Shown in pieces: positions 18,764-26,342 of a stretch of 64,000 nt of DNA. The position numbers were made by a program, and so were the translations under genes. Within the stretch, counting starts at the first letter, position 1. The number at the start of each line of letters is the position of its first letter. The stretch is from Candidatus Cloacimonadota bacterium (lineage in GTDB: Bacteria > Cloacimonadota > Cloacimonadia > Cloacimonadales > TCS61), in NCBI GenBank assembly GCA_021734835.1, contig JAIPIH010000003.1, positions 62,001 to 126,000 of the forward strand, in the 5' to 3' direction. Below the pieces are notes generated by a model that did not search any database, had not been told where the DNA came from, and worked only from the letters and a program-made list of their open reading frames with translations.

Positions 18764-20473
18764 ATGGAACAACATCTAATTGATGAAATTATTGAGAAGA
18801 ACGATATCGTAGATGTTATTAATTCATACATTCCTCTCAAAAAAACCGGTAGTAATTTCAAAACCAGGTGTCCTTTTCATGATGAGAAAACAGCATCCTT
18901 TATTGTCAGTCCCAAAAAGCAGATCTATAAATGTTTTGGCTGCGGTAAAGGTGGAAATGTAATTACCTTTGTTCAAGAGTATGAAAAAATATCATTTCCT
19001 GAAGCCTTACAGAAACTTGCTGAACGTGCCGGAATTGCCATTAAACAATTAATGCGGGGGAAAGCAAAGAATTCTAAACGGGATTTGATCTATAAGATCT
19101 ATGAGATCGCAACAGGATATTATCACACGAATTTAGTAGAACATAGCCCAACAGCATTGGAATATCTTGCTGAAAGAAATATCAACGATGAAACCTTAAA
19201 GAAATTCAAATTAGGTTTTGCTTTAAATTCTTTTGGTGGGTTACGTAATCATCTGCAGCGTAATAATATAAATGAAAAAATACTTTCCAGCACCGGTTTA
19301 TTCACATCCAACAATAATGATCTTTTTCGCGAAAGGATCTTGTTTCCAATCCATTCATCATCTGGAAGAGTGGTTGCATTTGGTGGAAGAAAACTTTATG
19401 AGGAACAAACTGGCGGTAAATATGTAAATTCTCCAACGACAGATATTTATACAAAAGGTAATGAGCTTTACGGACTTTTCGAAACAAAATATTCTATTTC
19501 TAAAAAGGATATTGCTCTTATTTGTGAAGGTTATACAGATTTCCTCAGACTTTTCGAAAATGGATTTACCAATAGTGTTGCTTCATTGGGAACTTCATTA
19601 ACTGCTGCTCAGATAAGTATATTAAGTAGATTCACGGAAAATCTGTATATGCTTTATGATGGGGATATTTCCGGGAGAAAAGCAGCTGTGCGGGCAGCTG
19701 GTAAAATCCTCAGTAATGGTCATAACGCAAAAATAATTGCCTTACCAGGAGAAGATGATCCGGATAGTTATCTGAAAAAAAATTCCGCTGATGATCTACA
19801 AAAATTGATCGATGAAGCAAAGCCTTTAGCACAATTTTTGTACGAAGATAATGTAATTGGAATTGATAAAAAGGGGAAATTAGCTGTCTTGTTTGATATC
19901 TTGAACGAAATTGAAGATGAAGTTGCCAAAGAACTTTTAATACAGGACATTTCAGATGCTTTTGATTTGTCTGAGCATGCAGTTAAATCCAGAATTAGAG
20001 AAAAAAGACCTGTTAGAAATGATACTTCCCAGGATATCAAAACCGAATCTAATGAACAATATACCGAAGAAAGAGATGTAATTGCTATGATTCTGAATAA
20101 TAAATCATTTTACAAAAAAGTTGCGCAAGAGATAGATTCGAGTTACTTTTTAACTGAAAAGAATAGAAAAATCTATCAGGTATTAGCGGAGAACATAGAA
20201 AAAATGAGTAATTTATCTGCCTTGTTAAGTAAAGTAGATGATGAAGATTTAAGAAATACACTCAGTGAAATTTCTATGATGGAAGTGCAGAAACACACTA
20301 TTGATGAGGCTCTGCAAGCTCTAAAGACGCGTAAATATCATGCTGAGCTTAAAATGATCAACGAAAAAATCCTAAAAGATCCAACTAATATTGAATTGTT
20401 CACTAAAAAAGCTGAATTGAAGAAAAAAATATTAAAAATAAATAATAAAGTTGTTAGAAAAACTTTGTACTAA
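18764..20473 (+). CDS. dnaG: DNA primase
   Basis: The 569-residue primase has the CHC2 zinc finger Cys36-His39-Cys57-Cys60 (CPFHDEKTASF, CFGCGKGG). The catalytic core follows, with the Toprim segment ALICEGYTDFLRL and YDGDISGRKA (about 245-310). The C-terminal region (about 430-569) should bind the DnaB helicase. It lays RNA primers for replication. It lies between mutS2 and rpoD on one strand, so a dnaG-rpoD transcription unit is likely. The start has only a weak ribosome site, and coupling to mutS2 is plausible. Confidence 0.96.
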   Translation: MEQHLIDEIIEKNDIVDVINSYIPLKKTGSNFKTRCPFHDEKTASFIVSPKKQIYKCFGCGKGGNVITFVQEYEKISFPEALQKLAERAGIAIKQLMRGKAKNSKRDLIYKIYEIATGYYHTNLVEHSPTALEYLAERNINDETLKKFKLGFALNSFGGLRNHLQRNNINEKILSSTGLFTSNNNDLFRERILFPIHSSSGRVVAFGGRKLYEEQTGGKYVNSPTTDIYTKGNELYGLFETKYSISKKDIALICEGYTDFLRLFENGFTNSVASLGTSLTAAQISILSRFTENLYMLYDGDISGRKAAVRAAGKILSNGHNAKIIALPGEDDPDSYLKKNSADDLQKLIDEAKPLAQFLYEDNVIGIDKKGKLAVLFDILNEIEDEVAKELLIQDISDAFDLSEHAVKSRIREKRPVRNDTSQDIKTESNEQYTEERDVIAMILNNKSFYKKVAQEIDSSYFLTEKNRKIYQVLAENIEKMSNLSALLSKVDDEDLRNTLSEISMMEVQKHTIDEALQALKTRKYHAELKMINEKILKDPTNIELFTKKAELKKKILKINNKVVRKTLY

Positions 20474-20482
20474 GGAGTTTAA

Positions 20483-22225
20483 ATGCTTAGTTATAATGAG
20501 TGTATTAAAAAACTAATACAGACTGGTAGAAAAAATAATAATTTGCTGACTTTCAAACAGATCAATCTTGTATTACCTAATAACCCGATCTTTCTGGATA
20601 AGATCGAACAAATTATTACAGACTTAGTGGAAGAAGGTATCGAACTGATCGATGAGACTCAGAAGCGCGTTACCAAGAAAAAAATATCATTAAAAAAGAC
20701 TCGGGCAACAAAGAAGTTTCGAAACCGTAAATATTACGATGATCCTGTTAGGATGTACTTAGGTGAGATGGGACGTGTTCCTTTACTTGATAGAGAAGGG
20801 GAAGTAAGAATAGCCAAAAAAATTGAAAGCGGGCAGCTCCATATTAATAAAAATATTTTTAAAAGCGGTAGTACCTTGCGGGAAATGGAAAATTTCTTAC
20901 ATCGTTACAGGGAAAAAAGAGTTAAAATAGACCAGATATTCAAAATTGAATACGGCACCTGGATGGATAAGTCTCAGGAAGCAAATCTTGTGAATGAATT
21001 CGAGCAGGTTATTGCAGAATCAAAAGCTATTTTTGAAAAAATCGGGGAAATGATCGACAGCAGTGATATAGATGAAGACAACAATTTACTTGATCAGGAA
21101 CAAATTGATAAACAAAGATTACAACTGATTGAAATCTTTGGGAATTTGAAATATAATGAAAAGCTTCTCAAGAGAATGGTTTATAGGATACGAAGTCTGG
21201 TTGATAGAATTAAAGGCAGTCAAAAAAGTATTACTCATTTATCTAAAATCAGAAAGTATTCTTTAGATGAGATTTGTACTTATGGCCGAAAGGCAAATAA
21301 ATCTGAAGAGGATTATAAATTAGTTTTTGAAGAGACAAATATAGAGCCGGATGTATTTGTTGAAACACTACGCAAGATCAAGAATGCCAGAAGAAAGATC
21401 CGGCGTGTTGAACTTGAAACACGTATGACAGCTGATGAAATGGTTAATCTTCTTGAAGAGATCGAACGTGGTGAAAAAATGAAAGAAAGATCAAAGAATG
21501 ATATGATCGAAGCAAATGTGCGGTTGGTGGTTAGCATTGCCAAAAGATATAATAATCGTGGTCTGGATTTCTTAGATCTTATTCAGGAAGGAAACACCGG
21601 CCTTATGCGGGCAGTGGAAAAATATGATTACCGCAAAGGATTTAAATTTAGTACTTATGCAACTTGGTGGATCAGACAGGCAATTACACGGGCTATAGCT
21701 GATCAAGCCAGAACAATTCGAATTCCTGTTCATATGATCGAATCTATCAATAAAGTAAAAAGAGCCAGCAGAAAATTATTACAAAAATTCGGTCGGGAAC
21801 CTTACCCGGAAGAAATTGCAACTGAATTGGATTTACCGGTTGAAAAAATTAAAAGTATTCTGGCTATAACTAAGGAACCGGTCTCTCTTGATAATCCAAT
21901 CGGACACGAAGATGAAGACAGTTTACTTGGTGACTTCATTGAAGATAAGTCGACAATTTCACCTGAAAGAATGGCTGAAAGAACGCTACTAAAAAAACAA
22001 GTTGATGATGTCTTGCAAACACTTACCTCGCGTGAAGAAAGAGTTATCAGACTTAGATTTGGCATTGATGATGGATATCACCGAACTCTGGAAGAAGTTG
22101 GGAATATTTTTAGTGTAACACGTGAAAGAATTCGACAAATTGAAGATAAAGCTCTTCGTAAGCTGCGTCATCCGACTCGGAGCCACATATTAGAAAAATT
22201 TATCGAGAATTTTAATGTAAAATGA
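20483..22225 (+). CDS. rpoD: primary sigma factor RpoD
   Basis: The 580-residue group 1 sigma70 shows region 1.2 ([20 protein letters not shown]), an inserted non-conserved region (about 115-300), and regions 2.1-2.4 ([25 protein letters not shown]). It also has region 3 ([10 protein letters not shown]) and region 4.2 ([18 protein letters not shown]). It directs RNA polymerase to housekeeping promoters. AAGGAG precedes the ATG, nine bases after dnaG. Region 4 looks canonical, in agreement with the many TTGACA hexamers in this window. Confidence 0.96.
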   Translation: MLSYNECIKKLIQTGRKNNNLLTFKQINLVLPNNPIFLDKIEQIITDLVEEGIELIDETQKRVTKKKISLKKTRATKKFRNRKYYDDPVRMYLGEMGRVPLLDREGEVRIAKKIESGQLHINKNIFKSGSTLREMENFLHRYREKRVKIDQIFKIEYGTWMDKSQEANLVNEFEQVIAESKAIFEKIGEMIDSSDIDEDNNLLDQEQIDKQRLQLIEIFGNLKYNEKLLKRMVYRIRSLVDRIKGSQKSITHLSKIRKYSLDEICTYGRKANKSEEDYKLVFEETNIEPDVFVETLRKIKNARRKIRRVELETRMTADEMVNLLEEIERGEKMKERSKNDMIEANVRLVVSIAKRYNNRGLDFLDLIQEGNTGLMRAVEKYDYRKGFKFSTYATWWIRQAITRAIADQARTIRIPVHMIESINKVKRASRKLLQKFGREPYPEEIATELDLPVEKIKSILAITKEPVSLDNPIGHEDEDSLLGDFIEDKSTISPERMAERTLLKKQVDDVLQTLTSREERVIRLRFGIDDGYHRTLEEVGNIFSVTRERIRQIEDKALRKLRHPTRSHILEKFIENFNVK

Positions 22226-22243
22226 TTTGAATATAGGAAATTC

Positions 22244-22249
22244 TTGACA
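22244..22249 (+). promoter_or_regulatory. candidate -35 hexamer of the CAU tRNA
   Basis: TTGACA starts 51 bases before the mature tRNA 5' end. The tRNA-Asn gene has the same hexamer 49 bases before its own 5' end. No TATAAT is found between; the sequence at 17 bases is GTTTTT, and TAAATTTG occurs nearer the tRNA. Confidence 0.5.
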
Positions 22250-22294
22250 TAAAATTGCCTGAATTTGTTTTTACAGTCTTAAATTTGATCACTA

Positions 22295-22371
22295 GGGCCT
22301 ATAGCTCAGCTTGGTAGAGCTTCCGGCTCATAACCGGACGGTCAGAGGTTCGACTCCTCTTGGGCCCACCA
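22295..22371 (+). tRNA. tRNA with CAU anticodon (Met or Ile2)
   Basis: The 77-base gene folds as a full cloverleaf. The acceptor is GGGCCTA / TGGGCCC, with D-stem GCTC/GAGC. The anticodon stem TCCGG/CCGGA carries the loop CTCATAA, and the T-arm is AGAGG-TTCGACT-CCTCT. CCA is encoded (22369-22371). The CAU anticodon is shared by elongator Met and by lysidine-modified Ile2; the first base pair is G-C, which excludes a typical initiator. The Ile-like GGGCC acceptor makes tRNA-Ile2 a serious possibility. Confidence 0.93.
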
Positions 22372-22373
22372 AT

Positions 22374-22407
22374 AAAAAAAGCCATTCAATTGAATGGCTT
22401 TTTTTTA
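22374..22407 (+). terminator. bidirectional terminator between tRNA and uracil permease
   Basis: The palindrome GCCATTCAATTGAATGGC (22381-22398) is bordered by A-runs on the left and T-runs on the right. It can stop transcription from both the tRNA and the converging permease gene. Confidence 0.9.
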
Positions 22408-22423
22408 ATATACTGACTTTCAG

Positions 22424-23680
22424 TTAGTCCTTTAACTTTGAAATTATATGTTTGAAATTTAGTATAAGATTCAAGATCACACCTACTATTGCAGCAAGAC
22501 CCAGACCTTCTAACTGGAAGTTTCCAAAGGCGAATTTAGCTCCACCCAACCCTAAAACAAGCATAGCTGCACTTATCATGAGGATTTTAGCATCTGAGAA
22601 ATCCACTTGATGATCGACCATATTTTTAATACCAATTGATGAGATCATACCAAAAAGAAGTACAGAAATACCACCGATAACCGGACTTGGAATAGTTCCG
22701 ATAACAGCAGTAAATTTAGGAACAAATGATAAAATGATAGCGAAAAGAGCAGCAATTCTCATGATAACCGGATTGAAATTACCTGTAAGTGCAACAGCAC
22801 CTGTATTTTCACTATAAGTTGTATTTGCCGGTCCACCAATCAATGCTGAGATAGATGTAGCAATACCATCACCCATCAAAGTTCTGTGGATTCCAGGTTT
22901 TTTAATAAAATCTTTACCTACAACATTTCCAATTGCTAAGATATCACCAAAGTGCTCAACAATTGTTACTATAGCAATAGGTACAATTATTGACATTGAG
23001 CGGGCAGAAAAAACAGGTAAAGAGAAGTTTGGTATTCCGAACCAAGCTGCAGCGTATACGCTTGAGAAATCAACGATGCCGATAATAACTGCTAAAATAT
23101 ATCCAGAGATCAGTGCTATAAGAACGGGAAGCATTGATAAAAGTTTTCGTCTTCTTTTTTCAAAGAAAACTTTTACAAAAATTGCTACTGCAAATGTAAA
23201 TAGTGCAACACCCCAACAACCATTTACACCGATTTTTTCTACAATGCCTGCTGCATATGTCCCATTGGCATTACTAATTGCAACTGGAGCTAAGATCAAA
23301 CCGATAAGAATGATAATAGGTCCGGTAACGAAAGGTGGTAATATCTTATGTAAAATTCTAGCATCTATAAACCTAAAAATGATTGCAACAACTACATACA
23401 ATAAACCAGCGATAACGATTCCACCTAATGCTTCCGGTAATGAGCCGCCTTTAGCTGTGGCAACTGCGATAATACCAGGGATAAAAGCAAAAGATGAACC
23501 CAAAAATACGGGTACTTGAAATTTTGTCAGGACATGAAATATTAAAGTACCAATACCAGCTGCGAAAAGTGTAACTCCCACATCCAGCCCTGTGATCAAA
23601 GGAACAAGAACAGTAGCACCGAACATAACGAACATGTGCTGAAAACCAAGAACTAAATTGTTACCATTGAGATCTTTCAT
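22424..23680 (-). CDS. uraA: UraA-like NCS2 nucleobase permease
   Basis: I start at 23680, where AGGAGA precedes the ATG. The 418-residue protein has about fourteen membrane helices and NCS2 motifs. The VEHFGD and NTTYSENTG segments correspond to the two substrate glutamates of E. coli UraA (EHVGH, NTTYGENIG). PSPVIGGISVLLFGMI is also typical. This resembles uracil permeases more than XanQ-type xanthine carriers, by my reading. It lies 166 bases downstream of the catabolic operon on the same strand, with two dyads in the gap, so it may be coregulated. Uracil is the most likely substrate, not proven. Confidence 0.85.
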   Translation of the reverse strand: MKDLNGNNLVLGFQHMFVMFGATVLVPLITGLDVGVTLFAAGIGTLIFHVLTKFQVPVFLGSSFAFIPGIIAVATAKGGSLPEALGGIVIAGLLYVVVAIIFRFIDARILHKILPPFVTGPIIILIGLILAPVAISNANGTYAAGIVEKIGVNGCWGVALFTFAVAIFVKVFFEKRRRKLLSMLPVLIALISGYILAVIIGIVDFSSVYAAAWFGIPNFSLPVFSARSMSIIVPIAIVTIVEHFGDILAIGNVVGKDFIKKPGIHRTLMGDGIATSISALIGGPANTTYSENTGAVALTGNFNPVIMRIAALFAIILSFVPKFTAVIGTIPSPVIGGISVLLFGMISSIGIKNMVDHQVDFSDAKILMISAAMLVLGLGGAKFAFGNFQLEGLGLAAIVGVILNLILNFKHIISKLKD

Positions 23681-23711
23681 AAATTCTCCTTTCATTTTTT
23701 TTAACACTCAA

Positions 23712-23729
23712 CTAATGAACTTTCATTAG
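23712..23729 (-). promoter_or_regulatory. dyad upstream of the permease, candidate operator
   Basis: The perfect inverted repeat CTAATGAA-CT-TTCATTAG lies 32-49 bases before the uraA start. A two-base centre is too short for a good RNA hairpin, which points to a protein-binding dyad. Confidence 0.4.
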
Positions 23730-23770
23730 ACCCTAATTAATAAATTAATATATTAATTCTGCAAAAAGAA

Positions 23771-23787
23771 AATGAATATCATTCATT
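23771..23787 (-). promoter_or_regulatory. second dyad upstream of the permease, candidate operator
   Basis: The perfect inverted repeat AATGAAT-ATC-ATTCATT shares the AATGAA/TTCATT half-site with the dyad at 23712. On the minus strand it directly follows TTGCCA (23787-23792), a possible -35, so it would occupy the promoter spacer. It could instead be a weak terminator of the upstream operon. Confidence 0.35.
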
Positions 23788-23846
23788 GGCAAGAGAAAAT
23801 TTCTTCAGCTAATAAATTATTTCTTTCTTTTGCAATTTACTTCACT

Positions 23847-25151
23847 CTAAAATCTATTTTTTGTACATACTAATTTCTTATCCAAATTAAAAAGAGATTC
23901 ATCCTGATAATATCTTCCAATAAATTGGAGGCCGAAAGGCAGGTCATCGATAAATCCAAAAGGAATTGATAAAGTGGGAAGACCAAGATATGTCCAGGGA
24001 AGATTCATAGCGGGATCACCTGTGTTGTGCAGGCCAAGCGGCGCGGTAGATAATGTAGAAGGTGTGATCAGAATATCTATTTCATTTTCCGCCAAAAGGT
24101 TCTCCATTTTACTTCGTTCAATAGTTCTGCCTTGAATTGCCTGTTGTATTTGCAGTTCAGAGATCTTGAGTCCTTTATCATACAACTCAGATGAGGCAGG
24201 ATGATACAAATTTTTATATTTACCATACAAGTTTTGATGTGATTTAGCAAATTCAGCGGCTATCATTATGTTATGCTGCGCTGTAATTTCATCAATATTT
24301 TCTAAAGCCGGTATATACTTTATTCGCAGACCGGCATTTTTCAAATTATTAATTACTTTATTAAAAGCATTTAGCATTTCGAGTGAAGTTTGTTTTAAAT
24401 ACTTTCCTTCGGGAACTCCAAAAACTTGTTTTGAGGTAATTTCCTTAATTTGTCCATACCACTCATTACAAAGTATGGAAGCAACAACTTCAGCACCTTG
24501 TAAATCCTGAGAAAAAAAACCTATATGATCTGCTGAGGGAGAAAAGGGAATTACGCCTTTGGTTGAAATTCTGCCGAAACTTGGTTTGAACCCAAATGTA
24601 CCACAAAAAGAAGCAGGTCTTGTAATTGAGCCAACAGTTTGGGTTCCTAATGCGAGCGGGCAAAATCCTGCTGCAACTGCTGCTGCAGAACCACTACTGG
24701 ACCCACCGGGTGTGCGGTCAAAGTTATTTGGATTGCAGGTAGCGCTAGGATGAAAATATGCAAATTCTGTCGTTACCGTTTTGCCCAAGATAAGTGCACC
24801 GGATTTTTTTAGTTCGGTAACAACCTCTGCCTCTTCTCCGGAAAATTCCTTTGACGGTAATTCTGATCCGGCTTTTGTTTCAAAGCCGTTAATATTGAAA
24901 ATATCTTTTACACCAATAGGAACTCCAAATAACACCGGTCTTTTCTCAGTATCGGGAAATCTATTATAAAGTTGTCCAAGATCTTTATGTAATCGCCAGC
25001 GCCTATTTTTCTCTGGTAAAAATGACTTGATCTTAGTATCCCAAGTTTCTAATTTTTCACATAGATCTTCAATTAAATTTTCTGGTGTGATCGTTTTATT
25101 TTTTAAACGATTGATTGTATCTGATAGAGAACAATCAGAAACGAACTTCAT
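23847..25151 (-). CDS. amidase-signature hydrolase, malonamidase-like
   Basis: The 434-residue enzyme has the amidase-signature triad Lys82 (GVKD), cis-Ser151 (GGSSSGS) and nucleophile Ser175 (QTVGSITRPA). The Lys-Ser-Ser spacings of 69 and 24 equal those I recall for malonamidase E2 (Lys62, Ser131, Ser155). An Arg three residues after the nucleophile (GSxxR) also matches that enzyme, where it contacts the substrate carboxylate; GatA has Arg at +2. It hydrolyses an amide to acid and ammonia. As last gene of the catabolic operon it starts directly at the CoA-transferase stop (TAAATG). Malonamate or oxamate are candidate substrates; GatA function is unlikely. Confidence 0.8.
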   Translation of the reverse strand: MKFVSDCSLSDTINRLKNKTITPENLIEDLCEKLETWDTKIKSFLPEKNRRWRLHKDLGQLYNRFPDTEKRPVLFGVPIGVKDIFNINGFETKAGSELPSKEFSGEEAEVVTELKKSGALILGKTVTTEFAYFHPSATCNPNNFDRTPGGSSSGSAAAVAAGFCPLALGTQTVGSITRPASFCGTFGFKPSFGRISTKGVIPFSPSADHIGFFSQDLQGAEVVASILCNEWYGQIKEITSKQVFGVPEGKYLKQTSLEMLNAFNKVINNLKNAGLRIKYIPALENIDEITAQHNIMIAAEFAKSHQNLYGKYKNLYHPASSELYDKGLKISELQIQQAIQGRTIERSKMENLLAENEIDILITPSTLSTAPLGLHNTGDPAMNLPWTYLGLPTLSIPFGFIDDLPFGLQFIGRYYQDESLFNLDKKLVCTKNRF

Positions 25152-26342
25152 TTAAATCACACCTTCTTTTTTCAATTGTTTAATTTTTTTTTCATCGAAT
25201 CCCAGATACTTGGAGAGAACTTCTGATGTATGCTCACTTAGCTTTGGAACCGCACCACGCGTTGTTTCATCAGGGATAGAAGACATTTTGATCGGATTAC
25301 CGGCTATTTTAATTTTACCGGCCTTGTCATCATTCACCTCCACGATCATATTTCTGGCATGAATCTGTTTATCGTTCATTACTTTTTCAATATCATTTAT
25401 TGGTCCGCATGGAACACCGTAATTTTCTATCTGTTTAATCCATTCTGCAGCATTCTTGGTAATAAACAATTCTTCCAGTAAGGGTATCAGTATCTCAAGA
25501 TTTTCATTTCTCTCGGCATTGGTAGCAAATTTTGTATCATTTATCCAGTCGTCTTTTCCAACTGCTTTACAAAATTTCTGCCAGAGACTGTCATTCCCAA
25601 TTGGAAGTACAAAATAATCATCTTTTGCCATAAATGCTTGGAATGGACTTACAGTTGGGTGTCTGTTACCCAGCGGTTCAGGAGATTTACCTTCAACTTG
25701 ATAGCGGGTTAAGGCATTTTCTAATATCGCAACTTGACTATCCAGCATAGCAACATCAATTTTTTGGCCTTCACCGGTATTTTTCAGATGATATAGAGCA
25801 GCACTTATTCCGATAGCAGTGAACATACCAGCAGTAATATCACCTGTTGACATTCCAACCCGAGTGGGAGGAGTATCCGGCCAACCGGTGATGCTCATAA
25901 TCCCGCCTCTGGCTTGTGCGAGTAGGTCATAAGCTGGTTTCTTGGAATCCGGTCCAGTATGTCCAAATCCTGAAGCAGCAGCATAAATGAGTTGAGGTTT
26001 GATTTTTTTCAAAACATCGTAACCTAAACCTAACTTTTCCATTGTTCCCGGTCGATAATTCTCTATCAGAACATCAAAATCCTTGAGCAGATCTTTCATT
26101 ATTGTTTTACCTTCTTCTGATTTCAAATTGAGGGTGATACTTTTTTTTGCTCGATTCAAACTTAGAAAATAAAGCCCCTGTTTATTAACAAAAGGACCAT
26201 ATTGTCTTGCATCATCGCCAAAACCTGGTATTTCTAATTTGACTACTTCTGCTCCCAGATCACTCAAAATGAGTGTACAAAATGGACCGGCAAGCGCTCT
26301 TGTAAGATCGAGAATTTTGATCCCTTCAAAAGGTTTTGGCAT
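25152..26342 (-). CDS. family III CoA-transferase (CaiB/BaiF)
   Basis: The 396-residue protein shows LDLTRALAGPFCTLILSDLGAEV at the N-terminus and STGDITAG with Asp168, the residue that forms the acyl anhydride in formyl-CoA:oxalate CoA-transferase. The family moves CoA between carboxylic acids. Its start overlaps the molybdenum-subunit gene by 17 bases and its stop abuts the amidase start. In context it probably activates the acid released by the amidase, such as malonate or oxalate. The CoA donor is not evident. Confidence 0.85.
   Translation of the reverse strand: MPKPFEGIKILDLTRALAGPFCTLILSDLGAEVVKLEIPGFGDDARQYGPFVNKQGLYFLSLNRAKKSITLNLKSEEGKTIMKDLLKDFDVLIENYRPGTMEKLGLGYDVLKKIKPQLIYAAASGFGHTGPDSKKPAYDLLAQARGGIMSITGWPDTPPTRVGMSTGDITAGMFTAIGISAALYHLKNTGEGQKIDVAMLDSQVAILENALTRYQVEGKSPEPLGNRHPTVSPFQAFMAKDDYFVLPIGNDSLWQKFCKAVGKDDWINDTKFATNAERNENLEILIPLLEELFITKNAAEWIKQIENYGVPCGPINDIEKVMNDKQIHARNMIVEVNDDKAGKIKIAGNPIKMSSIPDETTRGAVPKLSEHTSEVLSKYLGFDEKKIKQLKKEGVI

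Noticed and set aside
22295-22371. Initiator tRNA-fMet
   Set aside because: The first acceptor pair is G-C and matched, unlike the mismatched pair of bacterial initiators.
23847-25151. GatA subunit of Asp/Glu-tRNA amidotransferase
   Set aside because: There is no gatB or gatC nearby, the active-site Arg position differs, and it is embedded in a catabolic operon.
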